64,000 nucleotides of DNA from Bradyrhizobium diazoefficiens (GCF_016616235.1 NZ_CP067100.1:7127001-7191000), one strand, 5' to 3'; shown: positions 1 through 11,784, counted from the first letter of the stretch. The notes: generated by a model from the sequence alone, not told the origin. Made by a program: numbers and translations.

Positions 1-8
1 AACACGCA

Positions 9-42
9 GGCTGCGGCGCTGCGCTAGCGCAGCGCCGCAGCC
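9..42. repeat. 34-bp perfect palindrome
   Basis: The stretch reads identically on both strands (arms GGCTGCGGCGCTGCGC and its complement), so transcripts could form a very stable hairpin. It sits at the window edge with no gene visible to its left. No T-run follows, so it is not a classical terminator. It may be part of an intergenic repeat or the end of a mobile element lying outside the window. Confidence 0.8.
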
Positions 43-59
43 GACCAAACCATGAACGA

Positions 60-113
60 TTGTTACCTATCCATCCGGTCTGTTTTGTTACCCATCCATC
101 CGCTGGACAAGCG
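60..113. repeat. Tandem GTTACC(T/C)ATCCATCCG direct repeat
   Basis: Two near-identical 16-base units occur about 30 bases apart (near 63-79 and 88-104), separated by a short T-rich spacer. The look is that of sequence flanking an insertion-sequence end, but no transposase or clear terminal inverted repeat is present, so the origin is inferred only. Confidence 0.45.
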
Positions 114-114
114 G

Positions 115-507
115 CTACGTTCGGCGGTGCTTCAGGGGTGTCGTTTCCGCCTCGCGCGATCCGTACAGCTCGACGTAGATGCGTTCGAGCACGGCCGTCA
201 GGTCGCTCGTGATCTCCGAATTCCAGAAGCGGATGACGCGGTAGCCTTTGTTCTCGAGCCAGCGTTGGCGTTCGATGTCTCGCGCAGCGACATCATCTTC
301 GTTGTGATGGCCACCGTCGAGTTCGATGATGGGCTGCTTGGCTGGACAGAAGAAGTCGACGACGTAGGGACCGATTGGAGCTTGGCGGCGGAAGTGTGAG
401 CCGTCCATCGGGAGGTCTTTGAGGGCGCGCCACAGCGTCCGTTCATGCGGGGTGGTGTTCACCCTCAGCTTCTTTGCGGCGGCGCGTTGGATTGATGTTG
501 AGACCAT
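115..507 (-). CDS. DUF559 endonuclease-like protein
   Basis: This 130-residue protein has the length and layout of DUF559 proteins, which belong to the very-short-patch-repair/restriction endonuclease-like fold. Visible signatures are the N-terminal ERTLWRALKDL helix (about residues 23-33), the HFRRQAPIGPYVVDFFCP strand pair (38-55) and IELDGGHH (about 61-68). The Asp/Glu residues in the last two are the expected metal ligands. The C-terminal RVIRFWNSEI strand is also typical. The family is widespread but poorly characterised; nuclease activity is inferred from fold. It stands alone between repeats, with no restriction or defence partner. No clear ribosome-binding site precedes the start, so the first residues are uncertain. 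Confidence 0.8.
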   Translation of the reverse strand: MVSTSIQRAAAKKLRVNTTPHERTLWRALKDLPMDGSHFRRQAPIGPYVVDFFCPAKQPIIELDGGHHNEDDVAARDIERQRWLENKGYRVIRFWNSEITSDLTAVLERIYVELYGSREAETTPLKHRRT

Positions 508-518
508 TTGTGTGGCTT

Positions 519-587
519 CACCCCACCCCGCTCACGCTTCGCGTGAGCGACCCTCCCCCCTCCAGGGGAGGGCAAGGGAAGCGTCGC
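519..587. repeat. GC-rich intergenic palindromic repeat
   Basis: Contains a CTCACGCTTCGCGTGAG hairpin followed by a second inverted repeat (CCCTCCCC...GGGGAGGG). The same style of purine/pyrimidine-asymmetric element recurs near 6968-7083, 32428-32565 and 40400-40560. It lies between two minus-strand genes. Confidence 0.6.
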
Positions 588-610
588 CTTGATGCAATTG
601 CAAGTGGTGC

Positions 611-1384
611 CTACACTGCCGCCGTCGTCACGCCGCCGTCGATCACGATGGTCTGGCCGGTCATGAAGCTGGAGGCGTCGGAGGCGAGATAGGCTACCGC
701 GCCGGCGATTTCGTCGGGCTCGCCGATGCGGCGGAGCGGCGTGGTGGCGGTGCGGCGCTTGAGGTTGGCTTCGTCTTCCCACAGCGCGCGGGCGAAGTCG
801 GTCTTGACGAGGCCGGGCGCGATGCAATTGACGCGGACGCCTTTCGGGCCCCATTCGCCGGCGAGCGAGCGGCACAGCGCGAAGTCGGCGGCCTTGGAGA
901 TGCCGTAGGCGCCGATCACGGTCGAGCCGCGCAAGCCGCCGATCGAGGAGATGATGACGACGGAGCCGCTGCCGCGTTCGGCCATCTGCGGGATTGCCAG
1001 CGCGCAGAGCCAGATGTTGCTCTTGACGTTGCTGCCCATGATCTTGTCGAAGGCTTCGTCCGTGATGTCGAGCAACGGGCCGTAATAGGGGTTCACCGCG
1101 GCGTTACAGACGAGGATGTCGATCTTGCCGTAGTGCTTGGTGGCGCCCGCAATCAGCGCCTCGACCTCGTTCTTGCGCGCAATGTTGCAGGGGATGACGA
1201 TGGCGTCACCGCCTGATGCAATGATGCCGTCGGCGACCTCCTTGCAGGCCTCTGCCTTGCGGGAGGAGACCACGACCTTGGCGCCGAGCTTGGCCAGCAG
1301 TTCCGCGGAAGAGCGGCCGATGCCGCGGCTGGAGCCGGTGACCACGGCGACTTTTCCGGTGAGATCGAACGGGGTGTTTTTCAT
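611..1384 (-). CDS. SDR-family dehydrogenase, last gene of the pim-type operon
   Basis: This 257-residue classical short-chain dehydrogenase/reductase is probably NAD(P)-dependent. The cofactor motif TGSSRGIG is at about residues 16-23, the NAA motif (CNAAVNP) near 93, catalytic Ser in IISSIGG (about 145) and the YGISK Tyr/Lys pair near 159-163. The C-terminus FMTGQTIVIDGG is standard. A GGAG lies 8 bases before the ATG. It is the last gene downstream of pimD in a minus-strand run and occupies the position of the final gene of the R. palustris pimFABCDE operon. A role oxidising a hydroxyacyl intermediate is inferred from this context; the substrate cannot be read from sequence. A repeat fills the gap to pimD. 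Confidence 0.85.
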   Translation of the reverse strand: MKNTPFDLTGKVAVVTGSSRGIGRSSAELLAKLGAKVVVSSRKAEACKEVADGIIASGGDAIVIPCNIARKNEVEALIAGATKHYGKIDILVCNAAVNPYYGPLLDITDEAFDKIMGSNVKSNIWLCALAIPQMAERGSGSVVIISSIGGLRGSTVIGAYGISKAADFALCRSLAGEWGPKGVRVNCIAPGLVKTDFARALWEDEANLKRRTATTPLRRIGEPDEIAGAVAYLASDASSFMTGQTIVIDGGVTTAAV

Positions 1385-1429
1385 TGGTGTTGCTCCGTTG
1401 CGTCGGCTTGTTCGGTGTCATCGGCCGGC

Positions 1430-1520
1430 TTGACCGGGCGATCCAGTATTCCAGAGTCGGCGCGGCTGGAGTCGTGAGGCCGCGGCGTACTGGATCCCCC
1501 GCTTTCGCGGGGGATGACAG
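1430..1520. repeat. Intergenic repeat, family A (copy 1)
   Basis: This 90-base element has ends that can pair (GATCCAGTATTCC ... TACTGGATC) and a terminal hairpin CCCCCGC-TTTC-GCGGGGG. Copies with the same ends and GCGGCGTACTGGAT core lie at 2726-2823, 27403-27503 and 29845-29948. This copy is in the gap between pimD and the SDR gene, inside an apparent operon. Confidence 0.8.
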
Positions 1521-1531
1521 TCGTCGTGTGG

Positions 1532-2674
1532 TTAGATCAACCCGCCCGCATCCGCGACGCGGCGCTGGTGGTAGTCGGTGTCGCCGAAGGTGTTCTCGAT
1601 CATGGTGAGGCGCTTGAAATAGTGGCCGATCTTCGCCTCCATGGTCATGCCGATGCCGCCATGGAGCTGGATCGACTGCTGTCCGACGAATTTGGCCGAC
1701 TTGCCGATCTGCACCTTGGCCGCGGCGATGGCGTTGCTGCGCTCCTTGGCGTTCTCGAAATCGTTCGCCATGGTCGCGAACATCGACATCGAGCGCGCCT
1801 GCTCGGTGGCGACGAACATGTCGGAGGCGCGGTGCTGGAGCGACTGGAACGAGCCGATCGGCACACCGAACTGTTTTCGGGTCTTGATGTATTCGACCGT
1901 GGTCTTGAGCGATTCGTCCATCAGGCCGACGGCTTCGGCGCACAGTGCGACGCGGGCCTCGTCCACCACACGCTCGATCAAAGCGAGCGAGTCGTCGGGA
2001 TTGCCGAGCGCGGCGTCGGCGCCGACCTCGACACCGGTGAAGGTGATGTCGGCCGCATGCAAGCCGTCCTGGGTCGGATAGGACTTCTTGGTCACGCCCT
2101 TGGCATCCGCCGGGACCAGGAACACGCCGATGCCGGTCGTGTCGCGGCGCTCGCCCCTGGTGCGCGCCGTGACGATCAGCGTATCGGCGTTCTCGCCGTT
2201 CAGCACGACGAATTTCTCGCCGTCGATGACCCAGCCGTCGCCCTTCTTCTTCGCGGTCGTGGTGACGTCGAACAGATCGTAGCGCGAGTTCTTCTCGAGC
2301 TGGGCGAAGGCCAGCGTCTTGCTGCCGTCGATGATGCCGGGCATATGCGCGGCCTTCTGCGCGTCGGTGCCGGCATGGCGCAGGAAGCCGCCGCCGATCA
2401 CCACCGTCGGCAGATACGGCTCGAGCACCAGCGCCTTGCCGAGCGCCTCCATCACGATCATGGTCTCGACGCCGCCGCCGCCGAAGCCGCCATCGGCCTC
2501 GCTGAAGGGCAGACCGAGCAGGCCCTGCTCGGCGAGCTTGAGCCAGACGGCTTTGCTCCAGCCGCCCTTCTCTTTCATGTATTTCTTGCGGCTCTCGAAA
2601 TCGTAGGAATCGGTCAGCAGGCCGTCGATGCTATCCTTGAGAAGCCGCTGCTCCTCGTTCAGGTCAAAATCCAT
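1532..2674 (-). CDS. pimD: Acyl-CoA dehydrogenase, PimD-like
   Basis: This 380-residue FAD-dependent acyl-CoA dehydrogenase forms the 2,3-double bond of an acyl-CoA and passes electrons to ETF. The N-terminal helical domain starts FDLNEEQRLLKDS, the middle beta-domain contains VIDGEKFVVLNG (about 150-161), and the C-terminal helical domain contains IQLHGGIGMTMEAKIGHYFKR near the end. The ATG at 2674 is preceded by GGAGAG at 4 bases; a TTG four codons upstream overlaps that site and is unlikely. It follows the larger PimC-like dehydrogenase; in R. palustris pimC and pimD encode the paired subunits of the pimeloyl-CoA dehydrogenase. The name rests on this order and family match. Confidence 0.85.
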   Translation of the reverse strand: MDFDLNEEQRLLKDSIDGLLTDSYDFESRKKYMKEKGGWSKAVWLKLAEQGLLGLPFSEADGGFGGGGVETMIVMEALGKALVLEPYLPTVVIGGGFLRHAGTDAQKAAHMPGIIDGSKTLAFAQLEKNSRYDLFDVTTTAKKKGDGWVIDGEKFVVLNGENADTLIVTARTRGERRDTTGIGVFLVPADAKGVTKKSYPTQDGLHAADITFTGVEVGADAALGNPDDSLALIERVVDEARVALCAEAVGLMDESLKTTVEYIKTRKQFGVPIGSFQSLQHRASDMFVATEQARSMSMFATMANDFENAKERSNAIAAAKVQIGKSAKFVGQQSIQLHGGIGMTMEAKIGHYFKRLTMIENTFGDTDYHQRRVADAGGLI

Positions 2675-2725
2675 GTTTCTCTCCAAATCGGCGGGAATTG
2701 CCCTGCCGTCGCCTCACCCTCAGAC

Positions 2726-2823
2726 GTCATCCCCGCGAAGGCGGGGATCCAGTAAACGCAGCCGCCTGCCGTACTCACGACTGCCGCGGCGTACTGGGTC
2801 CCCCGCCTTCGCGGAGGACGACA
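2726..2823. repeat. Intergenic repeat, family A (copy 2)
   Basis: Starts with a TCATCCCCGCGAAGGCGGGGAT hairpin and ends with a second hairpin built on CCCCCGCCTTCGCGG. It shares the GCGGCGTACTGG core with the copies at 1430, 27403 and 29845. It fills most of the gap between pimC and pimD. Confidence 0.8.
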
Positions 2824-2836
2824 CCGTCTTGTTGAA

Positions 2837-4027
2837 TCAAAGCCCCAGCACCGCCTTGGCGATGATGTTGCGCTGGATCTCGTTGGAGCCGCCGTAGATC
2901 GAGACCTTGCGGTTGTTGAAGTAGCTCGGCGCGATCTGGGCGGTCCAGTCCATGGCTTCGTTCGAGCCGTCGTCGCCGTGCACGTCGTAGGGCGCGGCGA
3001 ATGGGCCGATCACTTCCATCAGGAGTTCGGTGGTGGTCTGCTGGATTTCGGAGCCCTTGATCTTCAGCACCGAGGACGCCGGATTGGGCTTGCCCTTGCC
3101 GTGCTTGCCTTCGTCGGCCACGACGCGGAGCTGCGTCAGCTCCAGCGCCTTGAGCTCGATCTCGCACGCGGCGAGCTTCTCGCGGAAGGCAGCGTCCTGG
3201 ATGATCGGCTTGCCGCCGAATTCGACCTTGCCGGCGAGATCGCGGATGCGGCGCAGCCGCTCCTTGGAGACGCCGACTCGGGCGATGCCGGTGCGCTCAT
3301 TGCCGAGCAGGAATTTGGCATAGTCCCAGCCCTTGTTCTCCTCGCCGATCAGGTTCTCGATCGGCACTTCGACGTCGTCGAAGAACACCTCGTTGACCTC
3401 GGCGCCGCCGTCGATGGTCTGGATCGGGCGCACAGTGACGCCCTTCGACTTCATCGAGAACACGATGAAGGAGATGCCCATCTGCTTCTTGGCGCTCGGA
3501 TCGGTGCGGCAGAGGCAGAAGATCATGTCGGCGTGCTGGGCGAGCGTGGTCCAGGTCTTCTGGCCGTTGATGATCCACTTGTCGCCACGGCGCTCGGCCT
3601 TGGTCTTCAGCGAAGCAAGGTCCGAGCCGGAGCCGGGCTCGGAGAAACCCTGGCACCACCAGTCGTCGACATTGGCGATGCGCGGTAGATACTTTTTCTT
3701 CTGCTCCTCGTTGCCGAAGGTGTAGATGACCGGGCCAACCATGCTGACGCCGAAGGCGAGCGGCTGCGGCGCCGGATAGGACTGCAGCTCCTCGTTGAAG
3801 ATGTAGTGCTGCACGGAGGTCCACCCGGTGCCGCCATATTGCGTCGGCCAGTGGCTGACGCCCCAGCCCTTCTTATTGAGGATGCGCCACCAGGTCACCA
3901 TCTCGTCCTTGCTGAGATGGCGGCCCTCGACCAGCTTGCGCCGCGTATCCGGCGGCACGTTGTCGCGGAAGAATGATCGCACTTCCTCGCGAAACGCCTG
4001 CTCTTCTTTCGTGAATGCGAGATCCAT
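2837..4027 (-). CDS. pimC: Acyl-CoA dehydrogenase, PimC-like
   Basis: This 396-residue acyl-CoA dehydrogenase contains the family signature QGFSEPGSGSDLASLKT (about residues 128-144), the WIINGQKTWTT strand (about 152-162) and the C-terminal YGGSNEIQRNIIAK motif next to the flavin. The ATG at 4027 has a perfect AGGAGG 6 bases upstream. The predicted reaction is alpha,beta-dehydrogenation of a CoA thioester, here most likely a dicarboxylyl-CoA given the PimA ligase and PimB thiolase next door. A 16-base gap to pimB indicates cotranscription. It is clearly distinct in sequence from the shorter PimD-like dehydrogenase downstream; the two probably form one heteromeric enzyme, by analogy with the R. 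palustris pair. Confidence 0.88.
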   Translation of the reverse strand: MDLAFTKEEQAFREEVRSFFRDNVPPDTRRKLVEGRHLSKDEMVTWWRILNKKGWGVSHWPTQYGGTGWTSVQHYIFNEELQSYPAPQPLAFGVSMVGPVIYTFGNEEQKKKYLPRIANVDDWWCQGFSEPGSGSDLASLKTKAERRGDKWIINGQKTWTTLAQHADMIFCLCRTDPSAKKQMGISFIVFSMKSKGVTVRPIQTIDGGAEVNEVFFDDVEVPIENLIGEENKGWDYAKFLLGNERTGIARVGVSKERLRRIRDLAGKVEFGGKPIIQDAAFREKLAACEIELKALELTQLRVVADEGKHGKGKPNPASSVLKIKGSEIQQTTTELLMEVIGPFAAPYDVHGDDGSNEAMDWTAQIAPSYFNNRKVSIYGGSNEIQRNIIAKAVLGL

Positions 4028-4043
4028 CGGATCCTCCTGTGAA

Positions 4044-5231
4044 TTACTGCAACACTTCGAACAAGCCGGCTGCGCCCATGCCGCCGCCGACGCACATGGT
4101 GACGACAGCGTATTTCGCCTTGCGGCGGCGGCCTTCGATCAAGGCGTGGCCGGTCAGGCGCGCGCCGGACATGCCGTAGGGATGGCCGACCGAGATTGCG
4201 CCGCCATCGACATTGATCTTCTCGGGGTCGATGCCGAGCTTGTCGCGGCAATACAGCACCTGCACCGCGAAGGCTTCGTTGAGCTCCCACAGGCCGATGT
4301 CGTCGACGGTGAGGCCGTGGCGCTTGAGCAGGCGCGGCACGGCGAAGACGGGGCCGATGCCCATCTCGTCCGGCTCGCAGCCGGCCGAGACGAAGCCGCG
4401 GAAGATGCCGAGCGGATTGAGGCCGCGCTTGGCGGCTTCCTTGTCGCTCACAATCACGCTCGCGCTGGCGCCGTCGGAGAGCTGGCTGGCATTGCCGGCG
4501 GTGATGGTGAAGCCCTCACCGCGCACCGGCTTGAGGCCGGCGAGGCCTTCGGCGGTGGTCTCGGGGCGCGGGCCCTCGTCCTGCGACAAGGTCACCTCTT
4601 TCATCGACACCGCGCCGGTCGCCTTGTCGGTGACCGCCATCTGCGTCGTGATCGGCGCCAGCTCGTCCCTGAACTTGCCGCCCTGCTGCGCGGCGGCGGT
4701 GCGGCGCTGGCTTTCCAGCGAATATTCGTCCTGCTTCTCGCGCGAGATGCCGTAGCGCTTGGCGACGACTTCCGCGGTGTCGATCATGGGCATGTAGACC
4801 TCGCCCTTGATCTTGAGCAGTGCCGGATCCTGGGCGTGGAAGCCGTTCATCTTGTCGTTCTGCACGAGGCTGATCGACTCGCCGCCGCCGCCGACCGCGA
4901 TCTCGACGCCGTCGAAGATCACCGAGCGCGCGGCGAGCGCGATCGCCTGCAGTCCCGAGGCGCATTGCCGGTCGATGGTGGTGCCGGCGACGGTGACGGG
5001 CAGGCCGGCGCGGAGCAGCGCCTTGCGCGCGATGTTGCCGCCGGTCGCGCCCTGCTGCAGCGCCGCGCCCATCACGACGTCCTCGACCTCCTTCGGATCG
5101 ACTTTGGCGCGCGCGACGGCTTCGCCGATGGCGTGGCCGAGCAGCGTCGCGCCTTCGGTGGCGTTGAGCGCACCACGATAGGCCTTGCCGATCGGGGTGC
5201 GGGCGGTGGAAACGATGACGGCGTCGGTCAA
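4044..5231 (-). CDS. pimB: Acetyl-CoA acyltransferase (thiolase), PimB-like
   Basis: This 395-residue degradative-type thiolase cleaves a 3-oxoacyl-CoA with CoA to acetyl-CoA and a shortened acyl-CoA. The nucleophilic Cys is in [11 protein letters not shown] (about residue 89), the His motif is [16 protein letters not shown] (about 345-360), and the second Cys is in [11 protein letters not shown] near the C-terminus, so all catalytic elements are present. The start is TTG, chosen because AGGAGG lies about 7 bases upstream and the N-terminus [15 protein letters not shown] is where thiolases begin. The TTG overlaps the pimA stop codon by 4 bases, a typical translational coupling. It provides the last step of the operon's beta-oxidation spiral. 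Confidence 0.9.
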   Translation of the reverse strand: MTDAVIVSTARTPIGKAYRGALNATEGATLLGHAIGEAVARAKVDPKEVEDVVMGAALQQGATGGNIARKALLRAGLPVTVAGTTIDRQCASGLQAIALAARSVIFDGVEIAVGGGGESISLVQNDKMNGFHAQDPALLKIKGEVYMPMIDTAEVVAKRYGISREKQDEYSLESQRRTAAAQQGGKFRDELAPITTQMAVTDKATGAVSMKEVTLSQDEGPRPETTAEGLAGLKPVRGEGFTITAGNASQLSDGASASVIVSDKEAAKRGLNPLGIFRGFVSAGCEPDEMGIGPVFAVPRLLKRHGLTVDDIGLWELNEAFAVQVLYCRDKLGIDPEKINVDGGAISVGHPYGMSGARLTGHALIEGRRRKAKYAVVTMCVGGGMGAAGLFEVLQ

Positions 5232-6910
5232 GAGCGACCTCCTGATGCAAGTGGAGTGGATTGTGAGGATTTCTGCTGCTGGCGCAATTCGTGGCGCGAC
5301 AATTTTCCGACCGGCGTGCGCGGCAGGTCGGCGACGAACTCCACCGCGGCCGGGAGCTCATGCTTGCCGAGCTTCCCGGTGAGCTGCGCGCGCAACTCGT
5401 CGAGCGAGAACGGTTTTGCGTCCGGCCTCAGCTTGATGAAGGCTTTTGCGGCCTCGCCGCGATACGGGTCGGGTATGCCGAGCACGATCACCTCGTGCAC
5501 GCCCGGGATGGTGTAGATCGCCTGCTCGATCATCTGCGGATAGACGTTGAAGCCGCCGGAGATGATCATGTCCTTCTTGCGGTCGACCAGGAAGAAGTAG
5601 CCGTCCGTATCCATGTAGCCGATGTCGCCGGTGAGAAAGCGGCCGTCGCTGAAAGCCTCCGCGGATCCCTCCGGCTTGTTCCAGTAGCCCCTGGTGACGT
5701 TCGGGCCCTTGATGCGGATCTCGCCGACCTCGCCGGGCGGCAGCACTTTGGTCGGATCGTCCAGCGCGACGACGTCCATCTCGATGCCGGGGAGCATCAG
5801 GCCGATCGAGCCCGGCTTGTCGGGACCGACAGGTGGATGGCCGGTGCCGGGTGAGCAGGTCTCGGTCATGCCCCAGCCGCTTTTGAGCTTCTTGCCGACC
5901 TTGCGCTCGAAGAAGCTCGCGATTTCCACCGGCAGCGGCGCACCGCCGGACCCGATGGTGGCGAGCGAGGAGAAATCGCGCTTGTCGAGATCCGGGAGCG
6001 CGGCGATCGCGATCCACATCGTCGGCACGCCTGGAAAGTAGGTGGCGCGCTTGACCTCGATATCGCGCATCACGGCTTCGACGTCGAAGCGCTGATGCAG
6101 CGAGATCAGATGGCCGCGGCGGAGCGCGGAGAGCAGCACGACGGTCAGCGCATAGATGTGGAACAGCGGCAGCACGCAGATCACGCGCTCGATCACATCG
6201 CCGCGCGCGGCGCGGGACGGCTTGCCCCAGACGTCGTAGATCGACACCGCCGAAGTAAGATTGCCGTGCGTCAACATGGCGCCCTTGGGCAGGCCGGTGG
6301 TGCCGCCGGTATATTGCAGCAGTGCGACGTCGTCGGCGGTGACCTGCGGCCACTGCGCCGGCGCAGTCGCGCCCTCAACGAAGGTCTTGAAGGTGACGAT
6401 GCGGGGATCGTCGGGGATCGCCGCCTGCGGCGTGCCGACCTTGCCCCAATCGTCGTCCTCGCAGACGACGAGGCGGTCGATCAGGCCTTTCTCCAGAAAC
6501 TTCAGCGCGGTCGGCAGCAGCGCGGCGAGGTTCGAGGTGACCAGCAGGCGCGAGCCGGAATCGGAGACCTTGTGGGTCAGCGCGATCTCGCCGTCGAGCG
6601 GGGAGAGATGCGCGACGCGGGCGCCTGCCTTCAGCGCGCCGAAGAAGTTGACGGGGTGATCCGGCGTGTTGCCGAGGAACAGCGCGACGGAGCTGTCCTT
6701 GCCGATGCCTTCGCGCAGGAACGCCGCGGCGGCGCGCTCGGCCATCGCGGCGAGCTCTGTATAGGTGATCGGGCGATCGCGGAATTCCAGCGCGGTGCGC
6801 GGGCCGTAATCGGCGGCGGCTTTCGCCAGCAGGTCAGGCAGCGTGCCCTGGACGATGGTGTCGTCCCACCGCACGCCCTCGGGATAAAACTGTTCGCCGG
6901 GATGGATCAT
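5228..6910 (-). CDS. pimA: AMP-forming acyl/dicarboxylate-CoA ligase, PimA-like
   Basis: This 560-residue ANL-superfamily ligase activates a carboxylic acid to its CoA thioester through an acyl-adenylate. Visible motifs are the P-loop [13 protein letters not shown] (about 200-212), [10 protein letters not shown] (about 340-350), the TGD and DRKKDMI hinge region (about 428-445) and the catalytic Lys in [12 protein letters not shown] near the C-terminus. The best parallel is R. palustris PimA, which activates medium/long dicarboxylic and fatty acids; chain-length preference cannot be seen here. The ATG at 6910 has only a weak ribosome-binding site. It overlaps pimB by 4 bases, while a repeat-filled gap of about 190 bases separates it from pimF. 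Confidence 0.88.
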   Translation of the reverse strand: MIHPGEQFYPEGVRWDDTIVQGTLPDLLAKAAADYGPRTALEFRDRPITYTELAAMAERAAAAFLREGIGKDSSVALFLGNTPDHPVNFFGALKAGARVAHLSPLDGEIALTHKVSDSGSRLLVTSNLAALLPTALKFLEKGLIDRLVVCEDDDWGKVGTPQAAIPDDPRIVTFKTFVEGATAPAQWPQVTADDVALLQYTGGTTGLPKGAMLTHGNLTSAVSIYDVWGKPSRAARGDVIERVICVLPLFHIYALTVVLLSALRRGHLISLHQRFDVEAVMRDIEVKRATYFPGVPTMWIAIAALPDLDKRDFSSLATIGSGGAPLPVEIASFFERKVGKKLKSGWGMTETCSPGTGHPPVGPDKPGSIGLMLPGIEMDVVALDDPTKVLPPGEVGEIRIKGPNVTRGYWNKPEGSAEAFSDGRFLTGDIGYMDTDGYFFLVDRKKDMIISGGFNVYPQMIEQAIYTIPGVHEVIVLGIPDPYRGEAAKAFIKLRPDAKPFSLDELRAQLTGKLGKHELPAAVEFVADLPRTPVGKLSRHELRQQQKSSQSTPLASGGRS

Positions 6911-6967
6911 AGGCGATTGATACTCTGCAAAGCGCTAGTAAGCGGGTCGCGTGAGGCGGGCACCGGC

Positions 6968-7083
6968 GAATGGGCTCCCTTCCCCCTTGTGGGGAAGGGT
7001 TGGGGAAGGGGGTGCCACGAACGCTGACCTCGCTTGGGGCTACCCCCCTCCCTAACCCTCCCCCACAAGGGGGGAGGGAACGG
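6968..7083. repeat. Paired GC-rich intergenic hairpins
   Basis: Two purine/pyrimidine-asymmetric hairpins (CCCTTCCCC...GGGGAAGGG and CCCTCCC...GGGAGGG) fill the gap between pimF and pimA. They resemble the element at 519-587. The position inside an operon suggests possible mRNA processing or stability effects, which is inference. Confidence 0.65.
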
Positions 7084-7103
7084 AGAGAGTGTGCCAGTCG
7101 CCA

Positions 7104-9200
<2,097 letters not shown>

Positions 9201-9244
9201 GATGTCCCTCCTTGGTGGGATTTACTTTTATTTCGATTTCGCGG

Positions 9245-9263
9245 TGCGGAATTTAATTCCGCA
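9245..9263. promoter_or_regulatory. Putative IclR operator, 19-bp perfect palindrome
   Basis: TGCGGAAT-TTA-ATTCCGCA is symmetric except for the central base. It lies 45 bases upstream of pimF and 67 bases upstream of the divergent iclR-family gene, where one site could control both promoters. IclR proteins commonly bind such short AT-centred palindromes. The assignment is by position and symmetry. Confidence 0.7.
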
Positions 9264-9330
9264 TCTTGACGGCAGGGTTATTTTGAAGCACGTGGCTTGT
9301 CAACGACTCCGCGCAAGAAGCAGATCAGGG

Positions 9331-10197
9331 ATGAAGCGTACAGGAAAGAAGACTGCGACCGACCGGAATTTCGTCGTCGCGCTTTCCCGCGGACTGGACG
9401 TATTGCGCGCATTCCAACCCAATGACGGCTTGCTCGGCAATCAGGAGATTGCGGCCCGAACCAACCTGCCCAAGCCGACCGTCTCGCGGCTGACCTATAC
9501 GCTGACCAAGCTCGGCTATCTTGCACCGGTTCCTCGCTTCGAGAAATACCAGCTCACCCCCGCCGCGATGTCGCTCGGCTACGCCGCGCTCGCCAATCTC
9601 GGCGTTCGGCATTTGTCCGAGCCGTTTCGCGAGGAGATGATGCGCGCGACCGGAGGCGCCGTCGCGATCGGCGGCCGCGACCGTCACAGCATGATCTATT
9701 TCGGGCAGAGCCGCGGCAGCGAGACCGTCGGAGTTCAACTTGACGTCGGCTCCCGCGTGCCGATTGCAACCACCGCGATGGGCCGCGCCTATTTCTGGGC
9801 GCTCGACGACGCCGATCGCGCCGACGTGTCCCGCATCCTGCGCGAACATTACGGCAGCCGCTGGCCGAAGATGCGCGACGGGCTGGAACGTTCCGGCGAG
9901 ACCGTCGCGAAATACGGCTTTGCGATTTCGGTCGGCGACTGGCACGACGACATCGGCGCGGCCGGCGTCGCGCTCAAGCTCAACGACGGAACCGGACCTT
10001 ACGCATTCAACTGCGGTGCGCCCGCATTCCGTTTCACGGAAGAGCGTTTGATCAACGACATTGGACCGCGTCTGCTTGCGATGGTAAGGAACATCGAAGC
10101 GGCACTCGGGGGACTGATGCCGCAATCCAAAAAAGACGTCAGCAAAAAGCTGAAACCAGGAGGAAAAGTTGCGCGTGTGGCCGAGGGGATCAGATAG
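9331..10197 (+). CDS. IclR-family transcriptional regulator of the pim operon
   Basis: This 288-residue protein has an N-terminal winged helix-turn-helix (about residues 10-75, beginning FVVALSRGLDVLRAF, with recognition helix around LPKPTVSRLTYTL) and a C-terminal IclR ligand-binding domain (about 90-265). The ATG at 9331 is chosen because family members begin a few residues before the VALSRGLDVL helix; an in-frame start far upstream would run through the operator. It is divergent from pimF and its gene stops about 65 bases before the LivG start. The C-terminal Lys-rich tail (SKKDVSKKLKPGGK) is extra. The likely role is sensing a dicarboxylate or acyl-CoA and controlling the pim genes, inferred from position. 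Confidence 0.85.
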   Translation: MKRTGKKTATDRNFVVALSRGLDVLRAFQPNDGLLGNQEIAARTNLPKPTVSRLTYTLTKLGYLAPVPRFEKYQLTPAAMSLGYAALANLGVRHLSEPFREEMMRATGGAVAIGGRDRHSMIYFGQSRGSETVGVQLDVGSRVPIATTAMGRAYFWALDDADRADVSRILREHYGSRWPKMRDGLERSGETVAKYGFAISVGDWHDDIGAAGVALKLNDGTGPYAFNCGAPAFRFTEERLINDIGPRLLAMVRNIEAALGGLMPQSKKDVSKKLKPGGKVARVAEGIR

Positions 10198-10263
10198 TCT
10201 TTGTCATCATCGGGAGCGGTCCGCATCGCCCCTTCGCCCACTGAACAAAGTGGGCGAGACGAG

Positions 10264-11057
<794 letters not shown>

Positions 11058-11061
<4 letters not shown>

Positions 11062-11771
11062 CGACGCTGCTCAACGTCAAGGACCTGCGCGCCTATTACG
11101 GCCAGGTCCAGGCGCTCCATGGCCTTTCCTTCTCGCTCAATGAGGGCTCGCTGACGACGCTGCTCGGTGCCAACGGCGCCGGCAAGACCACCACGCTGCG
11201 GGCGATCTGCAACATGGTGCGCTCCACCGGCGGCATCGAGTTCGACGGCAAGCCGCTGAACAACCGCTCCACCGAGAGCATTGTGCGGTTCGGCATTGCC
11301 CACGTGCCGCAGGGCCGCGGCACCTTCACCACCATGACGGTGGAGGAGAACCTCCAGCTCGGGGCCATCACCCGCAAGGACAGCGCCGGCATCGTCTCCG
11401 ACATCGAGCGCATGTACGCGCATTTTCCGGTGCTCAAGCAGCGCCATACCCAGCAGGCCGGCACGCTCTCCGGCGGCGAGCAGCAGATGCTCGCGGTCGC
11501 CCGCGCGTTGATGCTGCGGCCGCGCCTGATGCTGCTCGACGAGCCGTCGTTCGGACTGGCGCCGCTGGTGGTGCGCGACCTGTTCGGTATCCTCGGCAAG
11601 ATCAACCGCGAGGACAAGGTGTCGATCCTGGTGGTCGAGCAGAACGCCCAGCTCGCGCTCGAGCTCGCCGACCAGGCCTATGTGATCGAGACCGGCCGCA
11701 TCGTGATGTCGGGCAACGCCAAGGACATCGCGAACAACGAAGAAATCCGCAAATCCTATCTGGGTTACTGA
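11058..11771 (+). CDS. livF: ABC transporter ATP-binding protein LivF
   Basis: This 237-residue second ATPase of the transporter pairs with LivG on the cytoplasmic face. Walker A is GANGAGKTTT (about 36-45), the signature LSGGEQQMLAVARAL (about 137-151), Walker B LMLLDEPSFGL (about 156-166), and the H-loop lies in LVVEQNAQ. Its ATG overlaps the livG stop in an ATGA tetranucleotide, so translation is likely coupled. The length and the NEEIRKSYLGY C-terminus are normal for LivF. Confidence 0.92.
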
Positions 11772-11784
11772 GGGAGCCGGCACG

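Noticed and set aside
115..507. DUF559 gene as part of a defence island.
   Set aside because: It is alone; the next gene is the metabolic SDR and no methylase, helicase or toxin-antitoxin partner is visible.
1514..2755. Long plus-strand frame (413 codons) opposite pimD.
   Set aside because: It mirrors the minus-strand acyl-CoA dehydrogenase in a GC-rich gene; composition is Arg/Asp/Gly/His-rich without recognisable domains. Similar shadow frames opposite pimB (3828-5516), pimF (7089-9269), livM (12546-13622) and the TRAP permease (33378-34469) were rejected on the same grounds.
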